From positions 124,001-188,000 of the forward strand of contig VBEG01000024.1 of NCBI GenBank assembly GCA_005882115.1: 64,000 nt of DNA, in the 5' to 3' direction. The position numbers and the translations under genes were made by a program. Numbering within the stretch: the first letter of the stretch is position 1; the number at the start of each line of letters is the position of its first letter. Source of the DNA: Chloroflexota bacterium. Lineage in GTDB: Bacteria; Chloroflexota; Dormibacteria; Dormibacterales; Dormibacteraceae. Below, piece after piece: positions 1-6,999 of the stretch. The notes beneath the pieces are model-generated. The model did not search any database and had not been told where the DNA came from. It saw only the letters and a program-made list of their open reading frames with translations.

Positions 1-655
1 GCGCGGCGTCGCGCCCCTCCAGCAGGTTGATCCCCAGGTGGTGGTGGTAGCCGTCCCAGCTCATGAAGCGCATGATGCCGCCGGCCTCGGCCATCAGCTC
101 CATCCCGAGCGATTCGTAGAAGGCTTGGCTTCCGTCGAGGTCGCTGACGTTCAGGTGCATGTGACCGAGCACAGTGCCGGCCGAGAACTTGGGCTGCGGC
201 GGCGCGGCGATCCGCAGCAGACGTTCGAAGTCGAGATGCTCGATGCCGATGCTCAACCGCCCATTGGGGTATTGCCACTCGCTCCGCGGCCGATCGGCGT
301 AGACCTCGATCCCGTTTCCTTCCGGATCGTCGAAGTAGAGGGCCTGGCTCACCAGGTGATCGGACGTCCCGGTAAGCGGAAGCTTCTCCTCCAAGGCGCG
401 ACGCAGAAAGCCGCCCAGCTCCTCCTCCGACGGAAGGAGGATCGCGAAATGGTAGAGGCCGGCGGTATGCCTCGGCCGCGGGCGACCGTCCGGGAGCGCC
501 GTCAGGCGTAGCAGTGAGGCATCCCCGGCCCCCAGGACCGCGTAGGCCGCATCGCCGGCCATGCGGGTCAGGCCGAACCACTCGTAGAAGTCGACCTCCC
601 GTTGAAGGTCGAGGACCTTTAGTTCCAGCGCGCCCAGAGGCCAGTCAGTCTGCAA
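1..655 (-). CDS. VOC family (glyoxalase/extradiol dioxygenase-like) protein, 3' end outside window
   Basis: Metal-dependent vicinal-oxygen-chelate protein resembling the two-domain CatE type. The frame opens at a TTG at 655 (MQTDWPLGALELKVLDL) directly after the TGA of the acyltransferase (TGATTG), so it is probably translationally coupled. Repeat 1 shows YHFAILLPSEEEL and ends with the ligand-type segment EGNGIEVYADRP; repeat 2 starts HMHLNVSDLDGSQAFYESLG. These His and Glu positions fit the usual metal ligands, and the duplicated fold fits ring-cleaving dioxygenases. The C-terminus runs off the window after 218 codons. It lies just outside the tRNA-flanked catabolic cassette. The substrate cannot be told, and glyoxalase-like or resistance-type VOC proteins remain possible. 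Confidence 0.8.
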   Translation of the reverse strand, partial: MQTDWPLGALELKVLDLQREVDFYEWFGLTRMAGDAAYAVLGAGDASLLRLTALPDGRPRPRHTAGLYHFAILLPSEEELGGFLRRALEEKLPLTGTSDHLVSQALYFDDPEGNGIEVYADRPRSEWQYPNGRLSIGIEHLDFERLLRIAAPPQPKFSAGTVLGHMHLNVSDLDGSQAFYESLGMELMAEAGGIMRFMSWDGYHHHLGINLLEGRDAA

Positions 656-1384
656 TCAGTACCAGTAGTTGGGGCCTTCCGACCGCGAGCCGCCGGGCGG
701 CGGGTCGACCGCGATGCCCTTGGGCCCGGCCAGCTCCCTGACCGCCCGTTCCGCCCGCGCGATGAAGGATTCGTAGTCGTCATCCTCGGCGGCTGCGAGG
801 GGCGATCCGAAGGTGATCGTCACACGCCCTCGCTTCGGCACGCGCCGGAATCGGGGCATCACCTCGTACATGCCGTCGACGTAGGCCGGCACGATCGGAA
901 CGCCGGCGTCCATGGCGAGGATCGCCGCGCCTTTACGAAACTCGCCGATGGCGCCTGTCGCGGTGAGACGGCCTTCGGGAAAGATGATCACCGACCAGTT
1001 CTTGCGCAACAGGTCTTTCAGGTATTCGAGGTGAGCCCTGGCCCCGCCACTTCGCGGGATCGGAAACGCATCCACGGTGACCTGCGCGAGGCGTGCCTCC
1101 CACTTCCTCTTGAAGATCGAGTCCGCGGCCGCGACCACCACCGAGCGATGGCGATACCGCGGCGGCAACGCCTCGGCCATGACGACCGCGTCCAGCGCAC
1201 TGACATGGTTGGCGACAAACACGGCGGGGCCGTCCAGGCTTCGCAGCAACTCGCGGTCGCGCACGGTCAGGCGGCAGAAGCTCGAGAGCGCGGGAAACAA
1301 GAGGCTTGACTGCAGCGCGGCGCGCATCCTGCGCATGCCTCGAGTGCGAGTCCATTCCGCCGCGTCGACCGCGTGCGTCTCCAC
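656..1384 (-). CDS. 1-acyl-sn-glycerol-3-phosphate acyltransferase family (PlsC-like)
   Basis: Membrane-associated acyltransferase of the LPLAT/PlsC family, which transfers acyl chains in phospholipid synthesis. The catalytic HX4D box is NHVSALDA and the later block is FPEGRLTATG followed by FRKGAAILA. An ATG at 1420 is the longest start, but it has no ribosome site. The GTG at 1384 lies 8 nt after a TACACT box (1393-1398), matching the leaderless arrangement seen at other genes here, so I prefer it. The C-terminus ends in a short Pro/Gly-rich tail. The next gene starts one base after its stop. The promoter is adjacent to the tRNA 3' fragment that bounds the upstream islet. Confidence 0.82.
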   Translation of the reverse strand: METHAVDAAEWTRTRGMRRMRAALQSSLLFPALSSFCRLTVRDRELLRSLDGPAVFVANHVSALDAVVMAEALPPRYRHRSVVVAAADSIFKRKWEARLAQVTVDAFPIPRSGGARAHLEYLKDLLRKNWSVIIFPEGRLTATGAIGEFRKGAAILAMDAGVPIVPAYVDGMYEVMPRFRRVPKRGRVTITFGSPLAAAEDDDYESFIARAERAVRELAGPKGIAVDPPPGGSRSEGPNYWY

Positions 1385-1392
1385 CGGCGATG

Positions 1393-1398
1393 AGTGTA
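1393..1398 (-). promoter_or_regulatory. -10-like box TACACT, 8 nt before GTG of the PlsC-like gene
   Basis: TACACT fits TANNNT and is followed by CATCGCCG and then GTG at 1384. The spacing would put transcription start at or next to the start codon. No clear -35 box was seen. Confidence 0.4.
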
Positions 1399-1422
1399 TG
1401 CGCGCATACGAGTGATGCAAGC

Positions 1423-1453
1423 GGCAGGGGAGGAAGGATTCGAGCCTTCAACC
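1423..1453 (-). repeat. Partial tRNA-Gln 3' end (att-like direct repeat)
   Basis: This 31-nt stretch matches positions 6426-6456, the T arm and acceptor 3' strand of tRNA-Gln, in the same orientation at 29 of 31 positions. The T arm GAAGG-CTCGAAT-CCTTC is intact, but no 5' half able to pair with the acceptor is present upstream, so it is not a functional tRNA. A displaced copy of a tRNA 3' end downstream of the intact gene is the classic footprint of site-specific integration. It bounds the cassette 1614-5970. Confidence 0.75.
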
Positions 1454-1513
1454 TCAGCCGAGAGCGCGGCCCGCGCTCGACTGGTTCGTGGTCGCGTATG
1501 AACCTGGCCAGAA

Positions 1514-1534
1514 CCCCCGGCAAATCGCCGGGGG
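1514..1534 (-). terminator. Hairpin at the 3' end of the ThDP-enzyme operon
   Basis: Perfect 8-bp stem CCCCCGGC/GCCGGGGG with a 5-nt loop, about 80 nt past the ThDP-enzyme stop. On the minus strand it is followed by TTCTGG, so the U-tract is weak. It may stop transcription coming from the islet operon. Confidence 0.4.
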
Positions 1535-1613
1535 CTGACCTCGCCACGACCTGAACGTCGCACCTCCTCCACTTCGCGCCCGATTGGTGAGGCGCGATCT
1601 TTTCGCAGATACC

Positions 1614-3236
1614 TTAGTGGCCCCGGAAAGCCTCTTCGAGCCATTCGGCGAACACTCCCGGCGCCACCTTGGCGTCCAGGACCAGGCCGGGTCGGTGCTT
1701 GCGTTCGGCCCATTTTCTGACCCCTGCGAGATCGGCCGGCCGGCGCACGGTGATCCCCTCCAGGCCGAGGGCCCGCCCTATGGCGGCGAAGTCGGTGTCG
1801 GGGAAGCGGACGATGTCGAGGGGATGCCCCGCGGGGGCGAAGTGGTGCACCTCCGCGCCGTAGGCCGCGTCGTTGTAGATCAGCACCAGCATGTCGAGGC
1901 CCAGGCGCGCGGCCGTCTCCAGCTCGGGCAGCGCCATCAGCGCGCCGCCGTCACCGAGGGCTGCAACGGTCATTCGGTCGGGGCGGGCGACGGCGGCACC
2001 GATGGCGCCGGCCAGGCCCAACCCGACGGACATGAAGGCCTGGGCGAAGACGAAGGCATCTGGTCCGGGAACCCGCAGGTACATGGCCGGATAGCCCATG
2101 AAGTGCCCTGAGTCCACGGCCAGCGTCCGCTGCTCCGGGAGGATGGTGTCGAGCGCGATCGACAGCGTCCGGGGATCGATGTGCTCGTCGTCGCCCCTGT
2201 CCGCGTACGTTTCGTCGCGCCAGCGGTGAGTCCGGATGCGCTCCGCCAGCTCCGTGCTCCGCCAGCCCTTCCGGGCAAGCGACCGAGCGGCCATTTCGGA
2301 CACGAGCGCCGATGCAGTCTCCGATGCATCGCCCAGCACTCCCAGGTCGACCTTTCGATGGACTCCGATCGCCCGGGGCTCTAGATCTACCTGGATGACC
2401 ACTGCCTGTGGCCCGATGAGCTTGCCGTGGGCGGTGGTCCACGCGTTCAAGGAGGCCCCGAAGGCGAGCACCAGGTCAGCCTGGGCGATCAGCTCCGACG
2501 CCAGCGGCGAGGCGAAGCCTCCCGAGATGCCGAGGTTCCATTGCGAGCGGGAGAAGAGCCCATTGGCCACCGCCGAGGTCGCCAGCAGTGCACCCACGGC
2601 GTCACCCACCCGCTCGAGCGGTTCGCCAGCCCCCGCCAGCACCGCGCCGCGTCCGGCGAGGATCAGCGGGCGCTCGGCGCCGGCCAGGCGGTCCGCCACC
2701 TCGGCGACCGCCGAGGCCGCCGGCCGCGGCGGTGGCAAAGGAGCCGCCGAACGCGGGCTCGGAGCGCTGTCCGGCTGCTCGACTGCCTGGACGTCGAGCG
2801 GCATCATCAGCACGACTGGCCGCCGCTCCGTTTGCGCCCGATGCGCGGCCCGGACCACATCGGCGACCGCCGTGGCCGGTCCGTAGATCCGCTCCGGGAT
2901 TGCCCCTACGGAGGCCACCACCGAGTCCTGGTCCAGCCGGAAATTGGAATTGATCGCCGCAGCCGCGGTGTCGCCGGCCAGTACCAGCAGGGGAGTGCGG
3001 CTCTTGGCTGCTTCTGTGAGGCCAGTGATGGTGTTGGTCAATCCCGGGCCCTGGTGGACACTACAAACACCGAGCCGACCGCTTACCCGCGCGTACGCGT
3101 CGGCCATCGCGACCGCGCCGCCCTCGTGTCGGGACGCAATGAACGCCGCCCCCGCGGCCACCAGGGAGTTGGTGACCACGAAGTTGCCGCTCCCGACCAG
3201 ACCGAAGACATCGCGTACGCCAAGGCCCGCGAGCAC
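1614..3236 (-). CDS. Thiamine diphosphate-dependent enzyme (acetolactate synthase/benzoylformate decarboxylase-like)
   Basis: ThDP enzyme of the acetolactate synthase/2-oxoacid decarboxylase superfamily, about 540 aa, near the usual 530-560. The N-terminal Pyr domain carries the activating Glu in SRHEGGAVAMADAYAR and VHQGPGLTNT. A central domain follows, and the C-terminal PP domain has the Mg/ThDP motif GDGGALM...IYND. The GTG at 3236 cuts into the first family helix. An in-frame CTG at 3266 has GGGAGG 7 nt upstream and restores LPTVAEAVGAVLAGLG, so the real start may be that CTG. It is the last gene of the CoA ligase-dioxygenase operon, where decarboxylation of an arylglyoxylate is a plausible job. 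Acetolactate synthase-like or other carboligase activity cannot be excluded. Confidence 0.85.
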   Translation of the reverse strand: MLAGLGVRDVFGLVGSGNFVVTNSLVAAGAAFIASRHEGGAVAMADAYARVSGRLGVCSVHQGPGLTNTITGLTEAAKSRTPLLVLAGDTAAAAINSNFRLDQDSVVASVGAIPERIYGPATAVADVVRAAHRAQTERRPVVLMMPLDVQAVEQPDSAPSPRSAAPLPPPRPAASAVAEVADRLAGAERPLILAGRGAVLAGAGEPLERVGDAVGALLATSAVANGLFSRSQWNLGISGGFASPLASELIAQADLVLAFGASLNAWTTAHGKLIGPQAVVIQVDLEPRAIGVHRKVDLGVLGDASETASALVSEMAARSLARKGWRSTELAERIRTHRWRDETYADRGDDEHIDPRTLSIALDTILPEQRTLAVDSGHFMGYPAMYLRVPGPDAFVFAQAFMSVGLGLAGAIGAAVARPDRMTVAALGDGGALMALPELETAARLGLDMLVLIYNDAAYGAEVHHFAPAGHPLDIVRFPDTDFAAIGRALGLEGITVRRPADLAGVRKWAERKHRPGLVLDAKVAPGVFAEWLEEAFRGH

Positions 3237-3303
3237 CGCGCCGACGGCCTCGGCTACCGTCGGCAGCGGGGGGCCTCCCGATGAGTTTGGACGCGGACTC
3301 GGC

Positions 3304-4455
3304 TCACGCCAGGCTGCGCCGCTTGGCGTCCCAGTTCCTCTCCAGGTTGTCGATCAATCCCGGGCTGTACAGGCACCGGGCCTGCTCGATCGCATACGTG
3401 GCGAGGTAGCGGCGAAACACATCAAGTGGCTCGTGCGCGGCGCGCAACGCGCGCCGGTTGGCGACCAGGCTGGTGGGGCCCGCGGCCGTCAGCTCACGAG
3501 CCAGCTCCAAGACCTCAGTCTCGACCCGGTCGGAACCCACCACACGATCGGCCAGGAGCCTTCCGGAGGTCGAGTCGGCCTGGAACTCCAGGTTCATGAA
3601 GATCGCCTGTTGGGCCAGGCGCTCGCCCACGAATCGGGGCAGGCGTAGGTTGGCGCAGCCGGGGATGATGCCCTCCTTCCGCGCCGGCAGGTTGAAGAAG
3701 GAGCCGCGTTCGGCCACCACCGCGTCCATCACGAGGAGCCACTGGCAGGCCCCGCCGATGGCCCAGGCGTCGACGGCCGCAAGGAAAGGCTTCTCGGTCC
3801 GGCCCTCCTCGAGACCGTCATCCCGCACCCTCTCTGGTGACAGACCGCGAAGCATCTTGCTGACACACCCGAGCTCACGCTCGAGCATGAACTCGACCAG
3901 CGAGATCTGGCCCTGGTAGAGCTGAGTCAGGTTGATGCCGGAGCCGAATATGCGTCGGCCGCTGTGCTTCGGATGAGTCATGGGGGCCCCGCGGAGCACT
4001 CCCACCTCGATCCTCGGATCGATCAGAACCAGGTCCACGGCGGTCTCCAGGGCCGCCGTCGAAGCGTCGTCCTCCGCGTTGAGCGAAGCGAAGTTCTGGA
4101 GGGTGATCCAGCCGACGTTCTCGCGTCGCTCGACCGCCACCGTCCCGAGCTCAACGCGACCCGCGACCTCCAGCTCATGGAGACCAGCCTGCGCCTCACG
4201 GCGGGGACGGCCCATGGCGTGGATCAAATGGTGCCCGGTCGTCGGATCGGCCAGAACCTGGGCGAAGAACTCGCCCTGGGCGACCTCCAGGCCCCGCTTC
4301 TCCTTTTGCGGGTGAGTTCGCTCTTCTTCGATCTCGGCTCTGCTGGGCACGAGGCCGGGAAACCTCTCGGCCACGTCGTACACGAGCTCGGCGCACCGGA
4401 GCTCGCGCCGACCGCCATCGGTGACCTCATCGAACGCGGCGACAGGATCGATCAA
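3304..4455 (-). CDS. Crotonase-superfamily protein resembling DpgC (arylacetyl-CoA dioxygenase)
   Basis: 383-aa crotonase-fold protein. It matches what I know of DpgC, the cofactor- and metal-free dioxygenase that converts 3,5-dihydroxyphenylacetyl-CoA to the arylglyoxylate in glycopeptide-antibiotic pathways. The shared landmarks are a long N-terminal helical region, MTHPKHSGRRIFGSGINL, QISLVEFMLERELG, KPFLAAVDAWAIGGACQ and KEGIIPGCANLRL. The C-terminus keeps VANRRAL and YAIEQARCLYS. Ordinary enoyl-CoA hydratases are about 260 aa and lack these segments. Start 4455 lies 6 nt after the ligase stop, and the ThDP gene follows. No glycopeptide genes are nearby, so a catabolic or other small-molecule role is inferred. 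Confidence 0.8.
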   Translation of the reverse strand: MIDPVAAFDEVTDGGRRELRCAELVYDVAERFPGLVPSRAEIEEERTHPQKEKRGLEVAQGEFFAQVLADPTTGHHLIHAMGRPRREAQAGLHELEVAGRVELGTVAVERRENVGWITLQNFASLNAEDDASTAALETAVDLVLIDPRIEVGVLRGAPMTHPKHSGRRIFGSGINLTQLYQGQISLVEFMLERELGCVSKMLRGLSPERVRDDGLEEGRTEKPFLAAVDAWAIGGACQWLLVMDAVVAERGSFFNLPARKEGIIPGCANLRLPRFVGERLAQQAIFMNLEFQADSTSGRLLADRVVGSDRVETEVLELARELTAAGPTSLVANRRALRAAHEPLDVFRRYLATYAIEQARCLYSPGLIDNLERNWDAKRRSLA

Positions 4456-4461
4456 GAACCC

Positions 4462-5970
4462 CTAGGCTCCCGCCACCCGCGCCTCGACGCCTCGCCAGTG
4501 GGGCTCGCGCAGCTCACGCTTCAGGACCTTGCCGGCTCCAGATTTCGGCAACGGCTCTTCGCGCAGCTCGATCGTCTTTGGGATCTTGTAGCCCGCGATC
4601 AAGGAGCGGCAGTGCGCCATCAGCTCCGCGGGCTCGACCGCGCCGCGGGGTACGACCACCGCGTAAACGGCTTCTCCCCAGCGGGCGTCGGGGACACCGA
4701 AGACCGCCGCCTCGCGTACGGCCGGGTGGCGGTAGAGGGCCTCCTCCACCTCGGTGCTGTACACGTTCTCCCCGCCGGTCACGATCATGTCCTTGGCCCG
4801 GTCCACCAGGTAGACGAACCCGTCACCATCCTGGTAACCGAGGTCACCGGTGTGGTACCAACCTTCCACCAGTGCCGCCGCGGTCTCGACTGGCTTGTTC
4901 CAGTAGCCGGCCATGACGTTGGGGCCGCGGACGACAACTTCGCCAATCGAATCCGGCGTCTGCCAGACGCCGTCGAGGCCGCGGATGCCTACCTCCACTC
5001 CGACCGCCGGCCGACCGCAGGATCGCGCCTGGGGCACGTCGAGGATCTGCTCCTCGTGCGGGAGGAGCGTCGCGATGGGCGCCGTCTCGGTGGCGCCGTA
5101 GATGTGGAGCATCTCCGCCGCCGGGAAGGCGGCGTGGGCTCGGCGAAGCGTCTCCGTCGCGACCGGCGCGCCTCCGTGGCTCAGGTATCTAAGCGACGAT
5201 ACGTCGCGCGGCCTGGCCAGCTGCTCGTCACTCAGCGCGGCCAGCATCGTCGGCACGACCAGCGTGGAGGTGATGCCGTGCTGCTCGATCAGAGCGAGCG
5301 CACGCCCGGCGTCGAAGGCAGGCAGGATCACGTGCTCGCCCGCGTTCCAGACAGTCGACAGCACGGCGATCGATCCAGCCGCATGGAAGAGCGGGGCGAC
5401 GACCAGCCAGCGCGTTTCGGAGGTGAAGGGCCAGCACATGCCGAAATGCTGGGCGTTGGCGAGGAGGTTGCGGTGCGTGAGCATCACGCCTTTGGCTGCT
5501 CCCGTGGTGCCACCGGTGTAGAAAAGCCCCGCGACCGTGTCTTCGGGAAGGTCGTCCGGAAAATCGGCCGGCGGGCCCGCGAGCAGCGCCTCATAGCCAT
5601 CGCCCAGATCGAAGATGTGCTCGACCGTGCCTTCCAGGCCCTGATCCCCGACGCCAGTGAACAGGACCCTGGCGCCCGAGTCCTCGAGCGCATACCTCAG
5701 CTCGGCGACCGCGTGACGGGGGTTGAGAGGCACGAGGTTGAAGCCGGCGCCTGGAACGGCCTGATACAGCTCGAGATAACGGTGGCAGTTTCCGGCGATC
5801 ACCGCGACCCGGTCTCCCGGCGCAAGCCCCAGCTCCGAAAGTGCACCGACCAGGCGCCTGCACCGGTCCCACGTCTGCGCGTATGTCAGCTCGACGTCTC
5901 CACATACGACCGCGGTCCGGGTCAGTCCAACCTGTCTCGCCCGCCGCATGGGGGTGATCACAGTTGCCAT
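4462..5970 (-). CDS. AMP-forming acyl-CoA synthetase/ligase
   Basis: 503-aa ANL-superfamily ligase that activates a carboxylic acid as acyl-AMP and then acyl-CoA. Core motif YTGGTTGAAKGVMLTHRN, the hinge region GYWNKP...HTGDLG...DRAKDMIVTGGENVYS and the C-terminal catalytic Lys in KSGAGKVLKREL are all present. I chose ATG 5970 (MATVITPMRRARQ) because GGAG sits 9 nt upstream. A longer in-frame extension to 6300 is Arg/Pro-rich and unlike the family. It is first in the operon with the DpgC-like and ThDP genes, so an aryl or arylacetic acid substrate is likely but not provable from sequence. Confidence 0.87.
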   Translation of the reverse strand: MATVITPMRRARQVGLTRTAVVCGDVELTYAQTWDRCRRLVGALSELGLAPGDRVAVIAGNCHRYLELYQAVPGAGFNLVPLNPRHAVAELRYALEDSGARVLFTGVGDQGLEGTVEHIFDLGDGYEALLAGPPADFPDDLPEDTVAGLFYTGGTTGAAKGVMLTHRNLLANAQHFGMCWPFTSETRWLVVAPLFHAAGSIAVLSTVWNAGEHVILPAFDAGRALALIEQHGITSTLVVPTMLAALSDEQLARPRDVSSLRYLSHGGAPVATETLRRAHAAFPAAEMLHIYGATETAPIATLLPHEEQILDVPQARSCGRPAVGVEVGIRGLDGVWQTPDSIGEVVVRGPNVMAGYWNKPVETAAALVEGWYHTGDLGYQDGDGFVYLVDRAKDMIVTGGENVYSTEVEEALYRHPAVREAAVFGVPDARWGEAVYAVVVPRGAVEPAELMAHCRSLIAGYKIPKTIELREEPLPKSGAGKVLKRELREPHWRGVEARVAGA

Positions 5971-6424
5971 CGCGCTTTTCTCCGTGTTGTCCGCGCCGAC
6001 GTGCAGGAGGGCCCGAGGACAGAAATGGGAGGCTCCCGTAAGGGCCGCAAACCCGGCGGCCGCGACGCGATCGTACACCTGCAACAGCGCCGCGTCCGGG
6101 GGCCCGCCGCGGTACGGATCACGCGCTCGATTCCCGTTTGCAATCTGCCGGCTGGCAGGTCGGTTGACACCAGGTGAAGGCTGGAGCCATGGTGGGGGCG
6201 CTTGCCTCGGGCGGCCTTCGTCTCGGGCCAGACTCCGATTTCCCTCCAAACACAGACGCGCTGAGCTCGCTTCGCCTGGACGCTTAGTCGTAGCAGGCAA
6301 TCAGCGGCTCACGCGATTGCGCCGCGCATTACTTGTGCACGGCATCAACGAAATCAAACCTGCGCACACATGAACAAAGTCAGGCAACACAGATCGAGCA
6401 CAAATCGGCGCGTTCAGCAGGTGG
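5971..6424. other. Gene-free stretch between tRNA-Gln and the CoA ligase
   Basis: About 450 bases with no open frame that looks like protein and no integrase remnant that I can recognise. It is the upstream region of the three-gene cassette and lies inside the tRNA-bounded islet, so it should hold the cassette's promoter. I found no confident -35/-10 pair or operator. Confidence 0.5.
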
Positions 6425-6499
6425 TGGCTGGGGAGGAAGGATTCGAACCTTCAACCTTCTGATCCAGAGTCAGCTGCGCTACCGTTGCGCCACTCCCCA
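6425..6499 (-). tRNA. tRNA-Gln (anticodon CTG), CCA encoded
   Basis: Acceptor TGGGGAG pairs with CTCCCCA, followed by discriminator G and encoded CCA. D arm GCGCAACGGTAGCGC, anticodon loop CTCTGGA (U33, anticodon CUG) and T arm GAAGG-TTCGAAT-CCTTC are regular. A TAAAAT box about 32 nt upstream (near 6531-6536) and a GAGCGCTC palindrome just before the 5' end fit a promoter. Its 3' end is duplicated at 1423-1453, marking it as an integration site. Confidence 0.95.
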
Positions 6500-6530
6500 A
6501 GTCCGAGCGCTCGGTCCGGGCGAATCATTT

Positions 6531-6536
6531 TAAGCG
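6531..6536 (-). promoter_or_regulatory. -10-like TAAAAT upstream of tRNA-Gln
   Basis: TAAAAT in an otherwise GC-rich spacer, about 32 nt before the tRNA 5' end. No clear -35 is visible at the standard spacing. Confidence 0.4.
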
Positions 6537-6578
6537 GCGTCCTGCGCGCGCCCGGCGGGACTCCTGGTGGCTAGCCCG

Positions 6579-6932
6579 CTAGTCCCTCCGGCCGCCTTCG
6601 GATCGCGCGCTCATCCGGATCGACAACGACTCCTTGGTACCCATCAGCTGTCGGAATGCCTCCTCCATGAGCGTTTTCGCTCTGTGGAGGTTCACCGCCC
6701 ATCCGACACCGAACACCCGGTCGTTGAAGAGACGATCGGATTCAGGATTCCAGTAAGCGTTGCGGATGCGCCGCCAGGTTGGCGGCCTAAAGTCATAAGG
6801 CACAATGTCGAACACTTTGCCGTGCCATGTGCGTTCGGGCGCCGGCTTGGAGAGCTCCGTCGCGATAGCGGCAGCGATGAGGCCAAATGCAACAACCCGA
6901 ACAAGACGACGGATTCCGCGTAAAGTCCCCAT
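6579..6932 (-). CDS. DUF5808 domain protein with N-terminal membrane segment
   Basis: 117-aa protein. Residues about 10-25 (LVRVVAFGLIAAAIATEL) form one membrane segment or uncleaved signal. The rest carries the DUF5808-type core: WHGKVFDIVPYDFRPPT, RIRNAYWNPESDRLF and VFGVGWAVNLHRA. This small domain is found at membranes in actinobacterial and chloroflexi-like genomes, with no known function. The ATG at 6932 follows a TACGCT box by 11 nt, giving a very short leader. It is divergent from yvcK. The family call rests on the conserved YDFRPPT...YWNP...VFGVGW pattern. Confidence 0.75.
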   Translation of the reverse strand: MGTLRGIRRLVRVVAFGLIAAAIATELSKPAPERTWHGKVFDIVPYDFRPPTWRRIRNAYWNPESDRLFNDRVFGVGWAVNLHRAKTLMEEAFRQLMGTKESLSIRMSARSEGGRRD

Positions 6933-6999
6933 ACTTCAGTTGAAGCGTAGTACCAGAGTAACCTTGCACGTTTTCCATTCGTTGCTGCAGGCGCGGTAG

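Noticed and set aside
1423-1525. Complete tRNA, or a tRNA-Sec with a long variable arm (GAGCGCG/CGCGCTC stem present)
   Set aside because: The T arm is good, but no 5' strand pairs with the acceptor and no UCA anticodon sits in a proper loop. It is better explained as a tRNA 3' fragment.
3964-6177. Long open frame of 737 codons on the plus strand
   Set aside because: It is antisense to the CoA ligase and DpgC-like genes, has no family features, and its composition follows the complementary codon pattern of GC-rich genes.
1423-6424. Integrase or recombinase inside the tRNA-bounded cassette
   Set aside because: No open frame in 5971-6424 or elsewhere in the cassette shows integrase motifs.
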